DNA of 64,000 nt, taken from assembly GCA_963920705.1 (NCBI GenBank), contig OY987233.1:14433459-14497458 (forward strand), in the 5' to 3' direction. Both the position numbers and the translations under genes were made by a program. This document shows positions 23,875 through 35,157 of the stretch, one piece after another; the first letter of the stretch is position 1, and each line of letters starts with the position of its first letter. The DNA comes from Odiellus spinosus. Taxonomy: Eukaryota; Arthropoda; Arachnida; Opiliones; Phalangiidae. Below the pieces are notes generated by a model. It had not been told where the DNA came from. It made no database searches and saw only the letters and a list, made by a program, of their open reading frames with translations.

Positions 23875-23900
23875 TTTCTCTTTCTTTTTCTAGGTAAGTA
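23875..23900 (+). promoter_or_regulatory. Candidate recursive splice site (juxtaposed acceptor and donor)
   Basis: An uninterrupted pyrimidine tract TTTCTCTTTCTTTTTCTAG ends at 23893 and is followed immediately by GTAAGT (23894-23899), giving a zero-length exon. An ATTAATGAT branch-like sequence precedes it. This is the layout of ratcheting points known from long Drosophila introns. Alternatively 23894 to about 23943 is a short real exon, since one frame is open to a weaker GGTAATG donor. Confidence 0.45.
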
Positions 23901-24288
23901 CCATTTTTGAAATTCGCTGTTTTGGATTAATGCTCTACAAACTGGTAATGTAAATTTTAAAAAATATTATTTATGCAAAATAGTGACTGTAGAAATATTT
24001 ACGAAATTCGTATGGTAAATTTGCTTTAGAGGGCGCAACGAAATATCCAAGAATGCACTATTTTAGGGAAACAAAATCCTACAAAGGCTTAGTCCAATAG
24101 TTATATTTTTAGATGGTTTTAAACTTTTTTGCTAATTTAGACATGAGATTTTCACGTAATTGTTTGATGATTGCACTTCTGTTTATAAAAAGAAATGGAA
24201 AACGTGATTATACAAATTTCCCCGCCTCCTTCAGTTGGCAATACAATTGATTTACGGCTCTGTGATATTAGTTTGCTACTAATATTAG

Positions 24289-24414
24289 CACAAGTAAATC
24301 ATCCTTCAAGTTTATAAGCTCTGACCGTCTGACGACAAAACTTTCAGAACCACACACCAATATGCCTTGTTGTAAACTTAAATCTCGATAAACTTGAAGC
24401 GTGATTTATCCGTG
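24289..24414 (+). mobile_element. Family C element, 126-bp deletion derivative with 7-bp TSD
   Basis: Starts CACAAGTAAATCATCCTTCA and ends GCGTGATTTATCCGTG, which on the other strand reads CACGGATAAATCACGC. It is flanked by ATATTAG at 24282-24288 and 24415-24421. The interior (TGACGACAAAACTTTCAGAA) matches the right third of the longer copies at 29834 and 58641. Confidence 0.8.
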
Positions 24415-24889
24415 ATATTAGTTATTGTTAAATTGTCTGCGCTAATTTTGGCTGACAAAAAGATTTAATCTTACCTCAAAAATCGCTCGGATAAAGACCT
24501 ATATTGAGAGAATTAGACTTAGGTAAATTAGTTTATTAGAAAATGAAACGAAATTAAATATTCCAGGTCACCAGCTCGATGGTGGCCATTTAATCAAGAT
24601 ATAATTCGATTTATTCTAAACGACGTGTACGTTTGTAAATCTAACAGGTGGTATGATATCTAATATAAACTAAAAAACCAAGTAGCCTTATACATATAGT
24701 CAAATATTACTTCATCATCATATAGGTATACGATAAAATCGTGCAAATTTATGATAAATTGTAAAACCTTGCTATTCACCGGCTGTCGCGAATGCCAGCT
24801 AGATAAGCTAAATAATAGTACACGTTATATTTTAAAAGCTATAGGCCTACTTCGAAAAGGACCAAATTTCGATTGAGAGAACCGGTTTA

Positions 24890-25447
24890 TTAAAGGGATC
24901 ATGAAGAAATGTTTAAACGCGTAGAAACATAAATTCGCCGTTTTGACGCGGCCGTTGTAGCAGTAAATCTAATGTTAAGTCGCTGTTTTGGTGTTGCTGC
25001 TGTAGCATGGATCTAATGTTAAATTTGTCGTTTTGACGCTTCTCGTCAGTAATCTAATGTTAAATTTCCAATTATGACGCTGCCGTTGTAGCAGTAATTT
25101 AATGTTAAATTCGCTGTTTTGACACCTCCTTTGTATAGCAGGTAACTAATATTTAGTTTTCCGTTTATTTAACTTAAACATTGTAGCAGTAATCTAGTGT
25201 TAAATTCGACGTTTTGACGAGGCTGTTTTAGAGCAGTGATCAAGTGTTAAATTCGCCGTTTTGGCTCTTCGGTAGCGGGGATGTTTTCGAAGCTCATCCT
25301 TGTGTCTGAACACGTTAAGACGCTCTTTGATTCGCTAAAATCGAAACCTTTTTAACGAGAAATCTTTGGTATATTTTAATAATTTTTTATTTCGTATTTT
25401 AACGTTCTTATCGATTAGAAAACATTAACGTTTCATTATCCCTTTAA
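24890..25447 (+). mobile_element. Family H element, 558 bp, TTAA ends, carrying a minisatellite
   Basis: The left end TTAAAGGGATCATGAA (24890) and the right end, read inversely, TTAAAGGGATAATGAA (to 25447) match at 15 of 16 positions. Lone H-type ends (CATTATCCCTTTAA) also appear near 27670, 50645 and 56812. The inside is mostly the tandem array 24930-25270. Confidence 0.7.
24930..25270 (+). repeat. Minisatellite of about 56 bp, six units, inside family H element
   Basis: The unit is roughly TTAAATTCGCCGTTTTGACG then CTGCCGTTGTAGCAGTAATC then TAATG. Recognisable units start near 24938, 24976, 25029, 25063, 25114 and 25204. Units are diverged, some with small deletions. Confidence 0.75.
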
Positions 25448-25812
25448 TGAAATTTTAAACTTGCAACGGATACAGTCTTTTGGAGGCTCCAACGAAACAA
25501 AACCTATAATTATCTATAGGACCACTAACTATAATTGCCCATAGATGATAAGAATAGTTTATTCGAAACTAAAAACGAAACACAAAGATTTCTTTGTTTT
25601 ATTTTGAAAATACCAAATGGTTTTATCGATTTAATGTAAATTTCTCTCTTATAACAATTAGTTGGAGGTTGGGATATTTCCGGCCTTAGGTTCAATTTAC
25701 TTTAAAAAAAAACTAACGACATTTAAATGCCACGATTAAATTTAATTGATACTCTCTCAACTGACATAGACCGCCTTATTAATTAAAAAGCAATTTTTTA
25801 TATTCGATGATT
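25448..25812. other. AT-rich non-coding DNA
   Basis: A small inverted pair, ATTATCTATAGG near 25508 and CCATAGATGATA near 25539, is the only structure seen. Confidence 0.4.
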
Positions 25813-26295
25813 TTAAAGTGAGACTGTCCCGGTTTTTTCATGAACTGAAAATTGAAATTGAGTAGCATTTTCGGAAAGTTCGTTAAAAAACGCTTCACAA
25901 TATATATATACATATGTCATAGAACAAAATTACCGCGACAGTAAAATTACATAATCTCCATTTTCGACATTTTTAAAATTAAAATTACCCGCAATACTAC
26001 GTCATCACTATGGTCGCGTGATTTCGCTATTGTAGAGTTGTGTTCTCGGGTGTTCTGGCACCAGTGATAAGGTCGCTTTCGCGCGGTTGTCTTCTTAAAA
26101 GTACTTAGATCCAGATAGCTCTACCTTTATGAAAATTAACGTTAATTACGTTACAGAAATAAACTACGTCATATATCGAATAAAATATGTTTTTGGCATC
26201 TTCATTTTGAAGTTTCTTATGAACGTGTCAATCGGCAGAGGTATAAAAATTTTAATAGTGTGATAAAACTAAAAATAGTGACAACCTCACTTTAA
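25813..26295 (+). mobile_element. Family A transposon, complete copy (483 bp), reference for the family
   Basis: TTAAAGTGAGACTGTC at the left and GTGACAACCTCACTTTAA at the right form imperfect terminal inverted repeats of about 20-23 bp, each with TTAA outermost. The body contains all family landmarks, including ATATATATACATATGTCATA, ACCGCGACAGTAAAATTACA, CAATACTACGTCATCACTAT, GGTCGCGTGATTTCGC, GATAAGGTCGCTTTCGCGCG and AACTACGTCATATATCG. It has no coding capacity, so it depends on a transposase elsewhere. TTAA ends are typical of piggyBac- or Kolobok-type elements; which one is not resolved. Confidence 0.9.
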
Positions 26296-26741
26296 AAAAT
26301 ATTTCTTTGACAGATAGTGTGTAAACTTGGGTTCGTGTTCTTTTGTTTTTCTATAGGCATTTATTTAATTTGATTTTTAAATTTTAATTAGCCATAAGGA
26401 ATTTTTAGAACAATAATATACTTATCTATTTTTGATAGGTTTTAAATGAATTTATTTTAATTTTAATTGTGCTTTTTCGATTTGGGTGGCCTGATGCCAC
26501 TAATCTATTATCTTGCTATTTAATTTATTTAACATTAAATTTTATATAAATGAAATATGTATATCAGATATAAATTTAATTACCGTTAATTATAATTTAA
26601 AATATTTTTCTGATTTACATTTTTAATCGCAAATTTTATTGTAATATTTAAAAGCGAACAAATTTTATATAAATTATATTTAAGTTTTAGTCTAGTTATG
26701 ACTAAAGTTTAGTCTATAATTTAAATAACATTTAATCATAA

Positions 26742-26803
26742 TAATGACGTAGTATTGCGAAGTATTATTTTAAAAATTTCAAAAATAGCGATTATAAAGT
26801 ACG
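26742..26803 (-). mobile_element. Family A internal fragment
   Basis: AATGACGTAGTATTGCG, then TTTTAAAAATTTCAAAAA and AGCGATTATAAAGTA match the family A interior on the minus strand. No ends are present. Confidence 0.6.
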
Positions 26804-28768
26804 AGGTTCTGCCTGGATTAGACTAAAATATAATTACATCTTTACTATGATTAAATTGATCAAATATTAAAAGTTTAAATATTGCCACTACTTTGTCTAC
26901 ATTTTTCTATAACTAAGATTAGTTAATTAGATATGTAATATAATACCTTTACCATAAATATTCCATTTTAATTTCCTTTCAAAAAAAATTTTTTTCACTC
27001 CAAAAAAAACAAAAAAACTTTCAATTAATTTTTAAATCAAAATCTCACGATTCAAGAAAACGTTTTTTATTCTTTCTTAATTAAATTTTTTATTCAATCA
27101 TGTTTTTGGCGCCTAGCTGATACGAGCTTTAACCATAATTAAAATAATTAACAACTAGAAATTTAAAGATTTGATGCTGACATTTCCAGAATTTCGGCTT
27201 CAAATAAAATAATTAAACGAAAAAATAAAAAATCTAATTTGAAACGACTTTTTTTCTAAAACTAAATTTAAAGTGATAATGACACTATTTTAAATTTATA
27301 AATTCAATAAAATTTACTCTTGATGCCGGGAGATTGAGCCAATCTAATTACTAAATTATATTTTAAATTTTTTAATTTTAATTTAATATTATGGCAGCTT
27401 TGTTTTATATGAAAAAACATTAATCAAGCATTAAGTTCCAAATTAAAACTATTTACAACACGATGATTCTATTAAACTTTATCCTACATAATAAATGCTG
27501 TTACAAATAAATTAATTTGTAATTTATGAGCTTGAGTAGTTAAGTCATAAAAATTCTAATCTTTATATTATTAAATATCGTTCATTATCGCTTTAAATTT
27601 AAATTCCTTAATTTATAATTAATGAGATTGAATAAAAACTCCAAACTTTATATTATTTTAAACTGCCGTTCATTATCCCTTTAATTTTTAATTCCTTACC
27701 CAAAACAAAATTTAAGTTTTTTTAATATATTTAAAAACCTCTACACGTGCAAAGTTAGTGAATTTAATGGTTGCCCCTGGTAACATATCTCGCGATCTGG
27801 CGCGCGCAAAATATTATAATAAACTTACGAAATTTATATTCATTTTCATCCTAAGTTTGCAGCACGCGCGATGATACCCCCTCATTAAGTTTAAACTAAA
27901 AATATCCTATGTCTATCGTTGTTCGTAGAATGAAATTAGCTTGAAATCCATTGAAATTTTCATCGTCAATTTAACTTCACACTGGTTTCAATACTAATCC
28001 CGTATTGAATCAAAGCTAGTATTATTTTCTAAATTTAATATAGGGGTGGATATATTACCTAGTAGCTAGTTAAAAATGGTCGAGATAAATTTTGAGAATA
28101 AATTACGACCTTAAGGGCTGACTTTGATTTTCCCCTATCTCTGTTCTAAGTTTGAACTCGTTTAATTAAGGCTAGCTTGTTAAAAGGTAGATTGCTAATA
28201 AAGATATAGACATTAAAAGCCGCTACTTTATACAGGATGAAACTATTATATATTATATTATATTATTATATTTTTGGGGGTTTGAAACTTTTCGGTTCCG
28301 TTGAAAATTAATTACGAAATATTTTAGGGTGCTTATTATAAATTTTAGTCATTCTCTTTAAGGAGATTAAATGGAATTTGTACGTGTCTAAATATGGTTA
28401 GTAAATTTGGCGAAGTGAATATATGAATTTGATTAAAATTCAAAAATTTATTTTTAGGAATTTTGATGCAATGTAATTTATATTGTTTCTAGGATTATAT
28501 TTACGAAAGATTACTAATTTACATTCATATTTAGATACAACGTTTTAAGAGACTTAATCATATTAAAATCAATTTTCTAATTTTATAGGAATTTCACTTA
28601 ATTATATTATATAATTTTTTTTATTATAGATATGAAATAGATATGAGTTCGTCAAACTTGTATTATTTATCTGCGCTTCATAAAAAATCGTAATGTTAAA
28701 CTCCATATGCGCAGGGTTTTTAACTGAGCGAATGATAACTTAGTCATTCTTTTTATATTAATAGAAAA
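26804..28768. other. AT-rich non-coding DNA
   Basis: One CpG-rich stretch at about 27790-27880 (CGCGATCTGGCGCGCGC, GCAGCACGCGCGATG) resembles the start of the family G array at 54 kb. Family H-type ends appear near 27586 and 27670. A TATTATATTATATTATTATAT run lies at 28250-28272. No gene is seen. Confidence 0.45.
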
Positions 28769-28967
28769 GATGAATAACCAAACCTGGTGTTTATAAACGT
28801 CCTCTAACGGCAAACAAATATGGTTTAAGTGTAGTATATGTATATAACAAAACCTACATATGGATAGATAATAGGCAGATGTCCACGTGGTTTACTTAGT
28901 TTCTATTTTGTCTGCACTGTTTCGGCCGTTAGAGGACGCTTGTGAACGCCAGATTTTGTAATTCATC
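28769..28967. mobile_element. Family E foldback element, 199 bp
   Basis: The arms 28769-28811 and 28925-28967 are imperfect reverse complements over 43 bp (GATGAATAACCAAACCTGG... against GATGAATTACAAAATCTGG...; the inner part CGTCCTCTAACGGC is near exact). A second copy of the right half lies at 51950-52040. No clear target duplication is visible. Confidence 0.8.
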
Positions 28968-29833
28968 TCTAATAATCACCCGTGTTGATTATTATGTTGA
29001 TGATAGCGTCAATAATATAAATTAGTTATACTCCTGTATAAGTGTTGCAACCTCAGCGCTCCTGTGTTTAGGGTGAAGCCCAACCTATATTGCGCCTTTC
29101 TTGAAAAGATACCAAAGTTACCCATCAACGTATATGTTGATAGGTTTCGTTATCTCAATTTGAGGCATCAGGGCGGTCGAAAAACTAGGCGATTTAAGTT
29201 TAACATAAATCGATATATTTTCAGGCTAATAAGAGAACTTAATTACCATTAGAAAAATAGTTTTCTACGCGATTTACCCCTCTTTTTAAGATTGTATACT
29301 ATATACAACATATAGTTTTTCAAAGAAAAACTAAAACCACATTTGTCGATTTCCCAAGGTACCACTTTTTCCAAAGATAATACAAATCCAATCTAGATCA
29401 TCTCAGTAACAAATCTCCTAATATATATCAACTTAGAAAGCTTCCATCACTGTATCTTCGATTACAAATGCGAATTCCCTTATATTTATCTTTTCCACTC
29501 GTTGATTTCTTCAATTGGTACCAAAACAAAAATTCCCTCTCTAAAAATAACGACTGAGTTAGCTAATTAACGGGAGTAACTGCACAGTGCCTAGGGTTTC
29601 TGTTCCAATTAGCGCGAGATATAAAAGGTCAGGTGTACACTAAAAGGTGAAAGAGTATACTACTAGCTTCGGGACAACTTGGGCCCAAAAAGGTAGCGAA
29701 AGGATATCTTTAAAAGCCCCATTAACACATATATTTTTGAGTAATTACAATCAATATAAATTGCGCTCGTAATGAGTTGCAGTCTCATTTAAATACACTT
29801 ATCATGATTTAGGAATTTGGGTATACATTATAT
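28968..29833. other. Non-coding DNA, nothing recognised
   Basis: A 62-codon plus-strand frame at 29064-29252 has no recognisable content. No repeats are recognised. Confidence 0.4.
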
Positions 29834-30253
29834 CACAAGTAAATCATCCTTTAAGTTTATAAGACGACAATGAAGTCCACGGTTTCACCCTAAGTATTCC
29901 GAAATTTGTGCAGAAAGGCGGCCAGGCCCAGTATATTCTTTCTAGAGTAAATCAGACTCAAAATCGCGACGGCAGAGCGAGACACGCTCCTTCCTTTCGC
30001 GCGAGAGAAGTTAGTCGTTTTCCGTCGATACATTTTCACCTCCGTAAACGTCTAGAAAGTTCGGAACGATATTTAGCACCGCCTACTTAGTTCCAATCTC
30101 AACCGCTAGAGAGGGCAATTTCGAATTCCGTATCTCGACCGTGTTTTTGGATTTTATTTCCTCTCCTCGAGCGAAAGCTCTGACGACAAAACTTTCAGAA
30201 CCACATACCAATCATAATATACCTTGATTAAACTTAAGCATGATTTACCTGTG
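29834..30253 (+). mobile_element. Family C element, long copy (about 420 bp)
   Basis: The left end CACAAGTAAATCATCCTTTA pairs with the right end TTAAGCATGATTTACCTGTG read inversely. The interior (GAGACACGCTCCTTCCTTTC, CGTTTTCCGTCGATACATTT, AACCGCTAGAGAGGGCAATT) is about 90% like 58641-58929 by eye. A 60-codon frame is shared with the second copy but is short and anonymous. The target duplication is not clear in this copy. Confidence 0.75.
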
Positions 30254-32297
30254 GTATGATTAATAGTTGTGAATCAGCGAAATTTAGAAACCAAGTACCG
30301 AAATTTACAAATTGACTTGCTTGTGTTACATTCTCCCTTTAAAAATTTAATTTTAAATAAATTATTTAATCAATGTTGCTTTGATACACATTTCAAAGAT
30401 ACAAATCGTTATTTTTAAACTTTCTAAATTTCAAATGCTTAAATTTCAAAAATTAGGGTAGGGTAAATTTCCTAAATGTGAAAAATAAAACACGGAAAAA
30501 CATATGTTTAGGACGTGTTTTGACCCCTACTGAAAATTAGAAAAAAAAAAAAATAATGTTTGAAAATAAATATATGAAAAAACTCGTAAATAGGAATCTT
30601 ATCGTGACCAGGGATCACGAATTTAACAAAATAGCTTTTATCCTCGCTGCCAACTTAACCCGATATTAACCATTCGTTCATCCTATTTCATCCCATAAGT
30701 AATTTGCAATAGTATCACTAGTAATAACCCCCGATAAAAGTACTATATTTAATTATCATTTGCCAGGATTAAGTTGGTTTTGTATTTGTTGTTAATTTTA
30801 AAAGAAATCAACTTCGGTTTCTTCTCCATTTACATACGCAATACATAAAAAAATAGTATTTAAATACCTTAGTTAAGAACTTCAGATGATAAAAAAACGT
30901 GGTAGATTTTATGTGAAATTAATTCAGTTCATCTCAAATTATGATTACAATACAACAGAAATTTTAAATCATGCCTAAGAAATAATAATGAACTTTGTGT
31001 TGAAATCAAACCTTCACTTTCGAATGTAAAATTGCACTTCTTAGTGAGATGAACTTAAAATTGATCCCATATTAAGTATTCTATAAAAGAAAACTTAATT
31101 CCATGTTGAAATATCATAAAGAAAATAGTAAATCTTTAACTTAACATACGTTGAACATTCTTAAAACGTTTCGCGTATGAAAGTAACTTGAAACCAGAAG
31201 TGTATTTTAACATATGTAACATATCTGGGTTCAAGAATACACAAAGCTACGCCTTTGTATTAAAAAATTCCTATCATTTAGCTATGCACTATTGATAAAG
31301 GTATACTTGCTTTTAAAATACGCGTTGAAGTTGTAATTGAATTTAACGAGTAATTCCTATAGTAGTTGCTTAGTAACTTGATAGTGAGGAGAAAGGCGAT
31401 GCTATGAAAACGGGGAATGTAAGGAGTTGTAGGATATATTCGTAAGACGGTCATCATTTCCCATTTTACGGATGTCCAGGTATCCCGTCATGCACCGCCC
31501 GTCGCCAAATTGGCATGTGGTTTGAAATATACTTGGCTTTCAACCGTAATTTGCACCGAGTTTAAACAAGAAAAAGGATATAGTGTCGGAACGGGATAAT
31601 GCTTACTAAGATCGGAATGCCAGTTACGTAGACAGAGCTATAGAAAAGGGAGATTCCTATATATTCAAGAACGTTTCGGAGTTTTCATCGTGTTTTAAGC
31701 TATTATCCCCCTTTTATCTAAGTTTCTAAGATTCAGTATAGCTATGAGATAAGAGAAGGTATGCCTTATATATATTGAAAATTGACTGGCTTCTGAGTAT
31801 GGCAATGCCTTGGCGGAATTAGCAACGTCTTTGACAAAGCTACCTAGATATGTTCCCATTGTGACTGTTTTTCTATTACTTTTTTTTATAATTTTTTGTT
31901 CTTGAGGTAATTGCGAAGTATGCTTATCATATTTGTTCTTTTATAGTTAGGCGTCCAAAAATTGGGGATAACATAGAAAACAATGTAGTGTATCATATGA
32001 ACAAATGTGTTTTATAGGTTCAATTATGAAATTTTGATTTAAGACCGCTTCAAACGTCTTAATTCAATTAAGAAAAAATACAATTTAAAAACTTTTTTCA
32101 CGAATTACAATTTTGGTCTTAGTTCGTTTTTTTAAACACTTAAACAGTCAAATACCTCCATATAAACCGCCAGATTAACCCGTAGGATAGGGCTGTACTA
32201 ACAAAACCCACAAACAAAACCGCTAGGTTCATAGATCTCAATGAATCTGAACCATGAGGCTAGAATATAAGAAATCACGTCGTAAATGCGAACATCT
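30254..32297. other. Non-coding DNA
   Basis: A family B end (CATTCTCCCTTTAA) lies at about 30330-30343. The interval 31386-31520 is less AT-rich. No ORF or RNA gene is supported. Confidence 0.4.
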
Positions 32298-32721
32298 CTA
32301 GTTTAAAGATGAGTTAGTCCTGAGTGGTATAAGAGGGTGGGGGTTGAAATCCTGGCAATCCTCTCGAGGAGAGAGAGAGAGCGAGAGCGAGAGAGAGATG
32401 AAGGGAAAGGAAGGGAGGTGGGCTAGTGGTGGAAAAGTGGGCGAAAAGATGGAGCGAATCAAGCGAGTGCCAAGGAGGAGGAAGCCGCTAGAAGGGGAGG
32501 GGAGACGAAATACCTTTTGGGAAGAGAAATGCCGCCGCTCTTTCCAAAATATAGTCGCGGAAAAGCGACCCCCACAAATTTCAAGTTGGGCTGTGGAAAA
32601 TTTCTTCTCCCCTTCATGCTTATATACTAGCTCTTTCGGCGGCGGTGGCACTGGCACTCGCATTCGCCTCGGGGTCAGTGTTCTTTTTCCTCAATTTCTC
32701 AAAACGCTTTATCCCTCCTAA
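32298..32721. repeat. Purine-rich low-complexity block with a tRNA-like relic
   Basis: A GAGAGAGAGAGAGCGAGAGC microsatellite lies at about 32369-32398, followed by A/G-rich sequence to about 32560. Just before it, TAGTCCTGAGTGG (about 32315) resembles a tRNA A box and GGTTGAAATCC (about 32342) a B box with two mismatches. The spacing between them is too short for a tRNA. Frames of 125 and 121 codons on opposite strands reflect the purine bias (Glu/Arg/Lys against Ser/Pro/Leu) and are not called. Confidence 0.5.
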
Positions 32722-33406
32722 AACATTACCGCGGCACAATGTTGTATATCCTAAATTGAAATATTTTAATTCATTCTGATTTATGAATTTCTACTACAAA
32801 ATACTTTCCACAGTAAATTATTTTTTCGATAGTGTCGATACAACATTTTAAATTTACCAGGGATTAAGGAATTGTACCTTAATATTGGAATACAGTTAAA
32901 GTTCTAAAATTTAATTACCGTAATTTTCGGAAATTGATTTACATTTGAATTTCTTTGATTTTAAATGCGCAATTCCTATTTCGAACGCTTCCAAATTTTT
33001 ATTTCTAATCAAATTTTAATAAAATTAACGTGACTCACTTTTGCTCTCATAACGTTGCTTAAACAGTTAACCGAATGTCTTTCGGTAAGCCTTTGGCAAC
33101 TAACCTTTCTAAAATTCTAAGTACTGTTTTTATAGCAAAGTTTATCTCAATGCCAATTCACTCGAGACTCTGTAGATAGATGAGCGAAAGTTTCTCAATC
33201 CTTTGTTAGTGGTCTAAGCAGACATTGTCCTAAAGTATATCTTGTACGAAAGGTATTTTTAAGGACGAAGGGGTTCAAGTCAAAATCTGATTTAGTAACT
33301 ATGGATTAAAGGGAGGGCTAAGAAGAAAATTGAGTGATTTTTATCGAGTCTTCAATAAAAAAATAGGACTCGTTCGCGTGTATTAAAATATTCTGAAAAA
33401 GTACTT
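32722..33406. other. AT-rich non-coding DNA
   Basis: No gene, repeat family or structured motif is recognised. Confidence 0.4.
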
Positions 33407-33715
33407 GTCTGAATTGTGCAATAAATTCGGGAAGTATTCATATTTTGGGCATTGAATTAAAAGAAAAACCTTCGACCAATCAAAAGACTTGTACCTTTGG
33501 CCAGAAGTAAAATATCCTCGACACGCGCTGTTGTACGCGCGATTGTGCAAGCGTGGAAATAATAGAGATACAAAGATTGCAGCACGTGTCGAGGGGAGTT
33601 TATTAAGCGAAAGGTTCAGGAAGCGTCTTTTGATAAGTCGAAGGTTCTCCTTTTATTTCAATGTCAAAGTAAGGTATAAATTTTTTCACTAGCCAAACAA
33701 GTACACATCCTGAAT
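33407..33715. mobile_element. Family F palindromic element, copy 1
   Basis: Shares with copies at 35775 and 37770, in order: GTACTTGT.TGAATTGTG, a GAATTAAAAGAAAAACCTTC segment, CAATCAAAAGACT, ACACGCGCTGTTGTACGCGC, GCAGCACGTGTCGAGGGGAG and GGTTCTCCTTTTATTTCAA. The two halves are roughly inverted copies of each other. Confidence 0.65.
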
Positions 33716-34247
33716 ATTTTCTACGCAAATGTATCTTGTTTTTTAGAGTCAATTTCCACTTCACCCTTCCTTTAGTAACGTTTCGGATTTCTCTCTTTTC
33801 CATATTCATTTTCCTTCAACTTATATTTTTGAAAGTTGGAAATTAAAACGACTTTTCACTTTTCCCCCAAAAAGTTTTACAATATGTTTGAAGTAACAAA
33901 AACAGTGGTAATTGGGTTCATCTCCCGAGTAGTATACTATACTTTTGAAATGGGAAAGATGTGCACAAGCTTTTATAAAAATTGCATCATCCGCGAGTTG
34001 TCTTAATTAGCGAAAAAGAGGATTTTTAATTCCTACATCTCTGAGTTTGATGGTAAGATCTCCAATTATCTCTGTTTTATGAATTTAAATTAGTTTTCAA
34101 AGGGATTATAATTTTAAGATTATTTTTAATTAATGGCAGTTCATTTATTTTTAATTGACATTTTTAAAATAATGCTTTGACGTGTTTATACGATGAAGGT
34201 TCAATCTTTTTTGATTCAAGCCGCACTTTCAATATGATTGTCTATTA
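33716..34247. other. AT-rich non-coding DNA
   Basis: Leads up to the 31-bp satellite. Nothing else is recognised. Confidence 0.4.
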
Positions 34248-35157
34248 CTGTAGGCCAGTTAGTTATGGCTAACAATTACTATAGATCGCTTAATTATGGT
34301 TAACAATTACTAGAGATCGCTTAATTATGGCTAACAATTACTATAGATCGCTTAATTATGGCTAACAATTACTATAGATCGCTTAATTATGGCTAACAAT
34401 TACTATAGATCGCTTAATTATGGCTAACAATTACTATAGATCGCTTAATTATGGCTAACAATTACTATAGATCGCTTAATTATGGCTAACAATTACTATA
34501 GATCGCTTAATTATGGCTAACAATTACTATAGATCGCTTAATTATGGCTAACAATTACTATAGATCGCTTAATTATGGCTAACAATTACTATAGATCGCT
34601 TAATTATGGCTAACAATTACTATAGATCGCTTAATTATGGCTAACAATTACTGTAGTCTACTTAATTATGGCTGAAAATTACTGTAGTCTACTTAATTAT
34701 GGCTGAAAATTACTGTAGTCTACTTAATTATGGCTGAAAATTACTGTAGTCTACTTAATTATGGCTGAAAATTACTGTAGTCTACTTAATTATGGCTGAA
34801 AATTACTGTAGTCTACTTAATTATGGCTGAAAATTACTGTAGTCTACTTAATTATGGCTGAAAATTACTGTAGTCTACTTAATTATGGCTGAAAATTACT
34901 GTAGGTCAGTTAATTATGCTTGACTATGGTTGACAATTACTGTAGGTCAGTTGACTATGGTTGACAATTACTGTAGGTCAGTTGACTATGGTTGACAATT
35001 ACTATAGGTCAGTTGACTATGGTTGACAATTACTATAGGTCAGTTGACTATGGTTGACAATTTCTGTGGGTAATTTAACTACGTGGTTTACAATTATAAA
35101 TATATGGCTGACCATTGCTGTTTATAATTTAATGTTTGAAAATTACTATAGGTGTTA
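34248..35157 (+). repeat. 31-bp satellite array in three ordered variant blocks
   Basis: Block 1 (34248-34650) has 13 units, the first diverged and twelve of the type CTATAGATCGCTTAATTATG + GCTAACAATTA. Block 2 (34651-34898) has 8 essentially identical units CTGTAGTCTACTTAATTATG + GCTGAAAATTA. Block 3 (34899 on) has units CTGTAGGTCAGTTGACTATG + GTTGACAATTA, the first 41 bp long, then 31-bp steps at 34940, 34971, 35002, 35033 and 35064. It decays to about 35157. Units within a block are almost identical while blocks differ at 7-9 positions, the signature of separate local amplifications. Confidence 0.95.

Noticed and set aside
31490-31505. GCACCGCCCGTCGCC, resembling the conserved 3' end motif of small-subunit rRNA
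   Set aside because: The match is limited to about 13 nt. Flanking rRNA-conserved sequence is absent on both sides.
32310-32360. Possible tRNA gene
   Set aside because: A-box- and B-box-like motifs are present, but only about 14 nt separate them, the B box has two mismatches, and no acceptor stem closes. At best a tRNA-derived relic.
32298-32721. Overlapping 121- and 125-codon frames on opposite strands
   Set aside because: Generated by the purine-rich GAGAGA tract. One strand gives Glu/Arg/Lys and the other Ser/Leu/Pro runs.
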